Positions 59,484 through 64,000 of a DNA stretch of 64,000 nucleotides are shown here, in pieces. Within the stretch, counting starts at the first letter, position 1. The number at the start of each line of letters is the position of its first letter. The notes below the pieces were generated by a model. That model searched no databases. It was not told the origin of the DNA and saw only the letters and a program-made list of their open reading frames with translations. Location: the NCBI GenBank assembly GCA_003427395.1, contig BFEA01000007.1, forward strand, positions 1,262,677 through 1,326,676, in the 5' to 3' direction. Source of the stretch: Chara braunii. Taxonomy: Eukaryota; Streptophyta; Charophyceae; Charales; Characeae. The position numbers were made by a program, and so were the translations under genes.

Positions 59484-60577
59484 GCAACACTCACTGCTAT
59501 TGAGTATGCACAAAATCTCTTCGCTATATTCCTTATCATGTGTTTGTCAGCAATGTCAGGGACTTAGATTGAGTTACTCGCTCGAAGGACCTCGCTCTTG
59601 AGGGGGGGGTAGTGTAAGGACCTGCCCAAACACGGACTAAGAACAGAACTGATTTTTTAGTTTTGCCGCTGAAATGAATGCCTTGCGGAGATTCCCACTA
59701 TCTACTGAGTTTTCAAAGTCTGTGTGTGTGCTTGCTGGTCTGTGTGCCTGTCTGAGTACTTGACGGCTTGAGTGTGTGTGACCCCAAGGGTACTTGCTCG
59801 TGTGGGAATCCCCGTAGGGCACTTACCTGTGGTTGTGACACTCGAATAGCGGGTGGAGGCCCGCGACAAAGAGAGCAATGCAAAAAAACACTCAAGTCGC
59901 AGATAGGCCGGTACCACTCAAGTAGCGGTAGATGTGCCTGGGAACGGAGGCCAAGCAGAAGAAGAGAAAATGTTGGCATTTTTAGAGGCCCAGTAGTTGT
60001 AGGCTAGCTCTAGGCGGGTACCAGTCCAAGTAGTCTGAGTCTAGGGCCTGTATGGGCGACATCAGAGTTTGCAATGATGTTTCCCTCCGATAGGGAGGAG
60101 GTATCGGTTGCTTGGAGGCTGCACGGCCTGGAAGTAACCGCCCAAGAGGCAATTCAACCGCTATATCTCCAGGAGGAGCAAAGCGCTCCTCATTTGCTGT
60201 GTGCAAGTTTGGACGTCACGCTGCTGGAGCGCTGGAGGAGCAGCACTACTGTGCAGCGCTGTGTGGGGAAGAAGGGCGCCCGGCTCCCCACCTTGGCTAT
60301 GGTGGAGGAGCTCGAGTAGGAGGAGGAGGAAGCGCACCAGAGGTACTTACCTGACTATGGTGAACGCCATCGTTATCACCTTCGTGAGCGTTGCATCCGG
60401 AAGGCTCCCGTTGGGGTAGAGCTTAAGCTTCGAGGCAGAGTCATGCATGGCGGCCTCAAAGGAACAGGTCATAGCTGCTTTGTGTTGTCTTTTGCACGTC
60501 AGGGCAAGATCCTTAGCAGTCCGCCATAGTGTCGGCCTGGAGGAGGAAGAGGGAGGCGACCATGGCTATGGTGGACC
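59484..60577. other. No gene seen
   Basis: Frames of 60-88 codons overlap on both strands without domains. G-rich trinucleotide stretch GGAGGAGGAGG at about 60318. Confidence 0.3.
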
Positions 60578-62014
60578 TCAAGTTGAGTCGGCAATAGAAA
60601 ATTGATTTGGACATTGATTCTGGTTCTCCCATTCATAATTATTATTGTTATCATTTATTGTTTGAATAAGAGGGGAGGAGAAAAGGATGAGGAGATTGGA
60701 GTGGCGAGAAGAAGGGGAATTATAAAGGACATTACAAGCATCAGCCTTGGAATCAGCAGGTGATGGGGCTTCAAGGGAGGACTGTTGAACTGAATCAGGT
60801 TCCTGTGAGGAACTTCCACTTACCGGTTCAGTCTCCCTTGAGTAGAATGTGCTGATAACGACTCTACGCACAGTTCTGGTCTCCCTGCAGCCTATACCAA
60901 TCTTGGACTTTATAATTCAGTTTTAGGCGATGCAGGCTGACTCTCCTTTTGTTCCTAGCCTTCCATTCACTTTCACTGATCGAAGATCCAACCAAGGTTT
61001 GGTTCTGGCATCCTCCAGTTTGGCTGGAATCTTGACTCCTTTGGGAAGTGGGACTTCCCTGTGTTCCGGTTTGGTCCCTTCACATTGGCAGACTTTTCAA
61101 AGGCATTAAGTTTTCTTTCTTCATTATTAATGTCAGACTCATGGGCTTAAGAGGAACAAGCTGTATCAGCCTCCTCTTCTTGGCCGTCACCAAGAGTGAG
61201 GTCATCTGCATAGGTCTCCTCATCAGCCTCCAACAGGTCATGCACGGCAAAATGGTTGCTGCCTCTAAACCATCTGCGACCAAAGGCCTTTTTGCTCCTG
61301 CGTGTTGTAAACACGAGGTCTTGTGCCTCGAGACTTGAATATATCCTGCATGAAAGGAACCCTTTCGGTATACTCCATGAGCCATTTGCCAGACGAGAAG
61401 TATAGGTAGAGGGAACCACCCCTTTCACCACATCCTAGCACAATTGTGCAGACGTCTCTAGTCCGGGAGTAGCAAACAAGTTGCTCATGTGGGACAAAAG
61501 ATGTTTCATGGAGCTCGACTGCTTGCTGTGCTTGGGCTTGTCCAACTGTCTACGCTATTGCTGCTTGTAGCAACAACGGAGTCTACTCCTTTGCAGGTAT
61601 CGACTGACAATTCACAACACTCAATGAAGAAGAAGAAGAAGAGATATGGGGAGGAGGGGCAATGATAGACTGGTTAGCAGCATTAGAGGCAGAAGGTAGA
61701 GGAAGAGAATTAGGGACCTGAGCCTGATGCACACTTGCCATCTGCTGCATCTGATCACGGTACTCCTTGGCCATGTCCGCGATCTGCGTCTGCAGTTTGC
61801 TCACCTGGTCAAACAGTTTACACGCCCTACCAGGAAGTTCACCGAGCATGTAACAGTCTATGAGATCACGCACATCGGTATTTGTTGGTGTACATCTTCT
61901 TCTTCTTCTTCTTTCCCTCTCTCTCCTCTCAAGTTCATTCATTTCTTTTTGCAACTGGACGGCATTGTGCATTCTCGTGATTTTGCACTTCAAAATTGGC
62001 CAAGATCGTAACAT
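60578..62014 (-). pseudogene. Decayed minus-strand coding region, family unknown
   Basis: Reading down from 62014: an Arg-rich helix (RRERERRRRRR), a heptad-like coiled coil (LFDQVSKLQTQIADMAKEYRDQM), a Ser/Pro tail, a TAG at 61583, then in the same frame FVPHEQLVCYSRTRDVCTIV and YFSSGKWLMEYTERVPFMQD to about 61255. A frameshift leads to HDLLEADEETYADDLTLGD and, past a TAA, INNEERKLNAFEKSANVKG. A further frame (60578-60871) reads RETEPVSGSSSQEPDSVQQS. At least two stops and two frameshifts. It may be one broken gene or an intron-containing gene I cannot splice. Confidence 0.4.
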
Positions 62015-63186
62015 TTACTACTACTAGGAACATTGTTCGGAACATACCATGGGCCTCACTCCACTCCACAACACTCTACATGCATTTGGACGCAATGTGG
62101 ACCACGTACATCCAAAATGCTGGACTCGTCCGAATGCACCTGGTCCAGAAGTGTCCTAACATGTACGGTGTTGTGTATTGGAGTGAGACCTCATGCTGCA
62201 CTTTTCCGACACGACCGCAAAGCAGTGCAAACCAGCCTGATAGTCTGTCCTGTCGATGAGTTTATGGCATCTCAAATCGTTCTGCGCCGGGGAATTCTTG
62301 CAATGTCAACGAAGTTACAAACACTTTGACATTGCAATTATCTTCCTGGAAACTAAAGGCGACAGACAACCAGGCATGGTGATAGGAGTGAATGCAATCC
62401 CTCGAAAACGATCCATCAAGCACATTTGAAGGGCTTTGGGAGGCAATAAGGAGAAAGTAGGAGAAAGAAAAAAGGAGGTGAAGAAGGAGAAAGGAGGAGA
62501 AAGGAGGAGAACGAAGGAGAACGGAGGAGAAAGTGAGGAGACATGAGAGAAAGGGGGAATGGAGAAGGAAGAGAAGGAAGAAAATTAAAAAAAAGAAGAA
62601 GATCCAAAGAAAAGAGTGGAGAGAGGAGAGAAAGGGTATATGGAGAAGCAAGAGAAGGAAAAGAAAGAAGAAGGGCGCGGGAGGCAGGAGTAGGTAAGGA
62701 AGAGAGAAAAAGGAAGGATGAGGAGGAGGGAGTACGAGTGACAGATAAGGAATTGAAGGACGGGGGGACAAGAGTGCAGGACGGCGGAAGGCAAGCAAAT
62801 GTAGGGGGCAAAGAGATGCAAAGATGGAAGGTTTTGCACACGTTTTCTTTCATCCTTCCCCCCCCCCCCCCCCCCCCTTTTTTTTTTTTTTTTTAAAGGC
62901 TACCTCAGCCTACCTGTCGAATCTGGACAGGATGGCCTTTCAGGCCTTTTTCATTGTCCCCCCCCCCCCCCCCCCCCCCCTTTTCATCCTATCTTGGGCA
63001 ATCGATGAAAGGTCTTCTAACATTTCACTTAACATATCACCTAACAAAAATTTTGTCGAAAAATTTATTTAACATCCTACCCCTGGCGGAACCCATCAGT
63101 GTCACCGTCTCAGGTTCTCTTGGCCACAATGGAGAGAGGCCTGGAGTGGGTGAGCTTTTCGTATGGGACACTACAGCCTTTCCCAG
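62015..63186. other. No gene seen; purine-rich block and C-runs
   Basis: 62450-62760 is strongly purine-rich (GGAGAAAGG). C-runs at 62861-62877 and 62958-62980 are followed by T-rich DNA. Resulting frames are low complexity. Confidence 0.5.
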
Positions 63187-63265
63187 AATACAACGTACGG
63201 TCATTATAGTTGAATTTGGGGTGTCTTTCAGTCTAAATACAGCTATAATGACAGTACGTTGTATT
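63187..63265. repeat. Inverted repeat with about 23-bp arms
   Basis: Arms 63187-63209 and 63243-63265 (AATACAACGTAC..GTCATTATAG and its inverse) have one mismatch that I can see and a 33-base spacer. It could be a very short transposon or a transcribed hairpin. Confidence 0.85.
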
Positions 63266-63297
63266 CGGGGGAAGAGGGTAGACCCGCTTTCCAGCTA

Positions 63298-63506
63298 ATA
63301 AACCGCCAGTACATTGCGCGAGCCAACTTGAGAATCACAACTGAGCCTCCCCTAAAATTCCGGAGGCTCAGGACAACCGGACAAAAACGGCTGGTGGCGC
63401 CAGCCAAGACGAAAACAAAAACGCCTCAGTAGCATTTCAGCAAAGCTTGATGCGCAGTGGGGATTCCACCTCATGCGAAAGAGGCCCGGAAGTACTGGTG
63501 GTTTAA
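63298..63506. mobile_element. TTAA-ended MITE, copy c
   Basis: Left end ATAAACCGCCAGTAC; right end inverse TTAAACCACCAGTACTTCC. It is 209 bp and non-coding. The interior includes GGAGGCTCAGG and GGTGGCGCC. Same terminal family as 22601-22786 and 24511-24668. Confidence 0.6.
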
Positions 63507-64000
63507 CACCAAGGCGATGTTTCAATAATTTAAAAATAAAATACAATAAAACAAGGGGACCCACCGCGGCTCTGCGCGCGGCGAAGAGAGGGGATGTGGG
63601 TGAAGAGGTCGGAGGTCCGGAGGCGGCAACACCATTCCGAGCAAGTTGAGCACTTCATCAATCCCGCCTCCCTCTCCTCCCTCACCCTTGCAATCCCGAC
63701 GCCCTCCCGCACCGATTGCGACTCCCTCTTCCTTCCGCCTCCTTCCCCAATCTCGACTTTCGCTGGCGATCTCCCATCAAGCTCCCCCACCCCTCCTCCG
63801 TTTCCCCAATCGGCGCTCCGATCCCGACTCCCCCTCCTCTCCGCCTCCTTCCCCAATCCCGACTTCCGCCGCCGATCTCACATCAAGCTCCCTCCCCTCC
63901 CTCTCCTCCCTCCCGTCCCTCTCCTTCCTCAATAATCGGGCCCCTCCCCTCCTCCCCCACGCTACCGATCCCCACGTTCCGATCCCGACTCCCCCTCCCC
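63507..64000. other. Pyrimidine-rich DNA, no gene seen
   Basis: CTCCC-rich sequence with a loose repeat of CCCAATC..GACT. The Pro/Ser frame (63594-63935) is a composition effect or a partial gene running off the window. Confidence 0.4.

Overview
The window looks like transposon-dominated nuclear DNA from a green-lineage eukaryote. Support: (1) Ty3/gypsy-type LTR retroelements whose primer-binding sites match the 3' end of initiator tRNA-Met, as is usual in plants; (2) a Penelope-like element with its GIY-YIG domain ahead of the reverse transcriptase, an arrangement I recall from green algae; (3) U6 snRNA-derived sequences; (4) many microsatellites and two assembly gaps. A charophyte alga such as Chara is my best guess, but the sequence alone does not prove it. 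I see no intact host protein gene, rRNA or CRISPR array.

Layout. 1-2.34 kb: decayed Penelope-like element (GIY-YIG plus RT start). 2.7-3.0 kb: an LTR end with a primer-binding site. 3.5-3.7 kb: gap. 4.4-4.8 kb: four iterated hairpin motifs, then a broken ORF at 5.24-5.72 kb. 6.9-7.6 kb: 133-bp repeat units, with an inverted relative at 26.9-27.1 kb. 8.2-8.6 kb: GAT/ATG trinucleotide array. 9.07-9.41 kb: a non-autonomous DNA transposon with a perfect 8-bp target duplication. 13.9-20.5 kb: gypsy element 1 on the + strand. 22.6-24.7 kb: three small TTAA-ended MITEs. 26.0-26.8 kb: a broken ORF. 27.75-33.3 kb: gypsy element 2 on the - strand. 35.5-37.0 kb: a LINE remnant. 37.65-38.2 kb: a tandem array carrying a second copy of the 8-bp-TSD transposon. 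40.2-43.6 and 46.7-50.2 kb: two arms of a large diverged inverted repeat. Between the arms lie a GGCCGCGGCC-rich transposon with a perfect 8-bp target duplication and a U6-derived chimera. 50.4 kb: a second U6 chimera. 52-58 kb: AT-richer DNA with little recognisable content. 59.3 kb: a U6 pseudogene. 60.6-62.0 kb: a decayed minus-strand coding region. 63.2-63.5 kb: a hairpin and a fourth TTAA MITE.

The two gypsy elements are diverged relatives of one lineage (gag, protease, RT, RNase H, integrase). Both carry a PHD-type zinc finger between RNase H and integrase, which is not a standard part of gypsy polyproteins. It is nearly complete in element 2 and has lost its His-x2-Cys pair in element 1. 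This finger is the most unusual coding feature here, because a chromatin-reading fold beside integrase could bias target-site choice. The most informative non-coding features are the U6 3'-half/tail chimeras and the two transposon insertions whose pre-insertion sites can be read from neighbouring repeat copies. Nearly every coding region has stops, frameshifts or truncation, so most of the window is a graveyard of elements.
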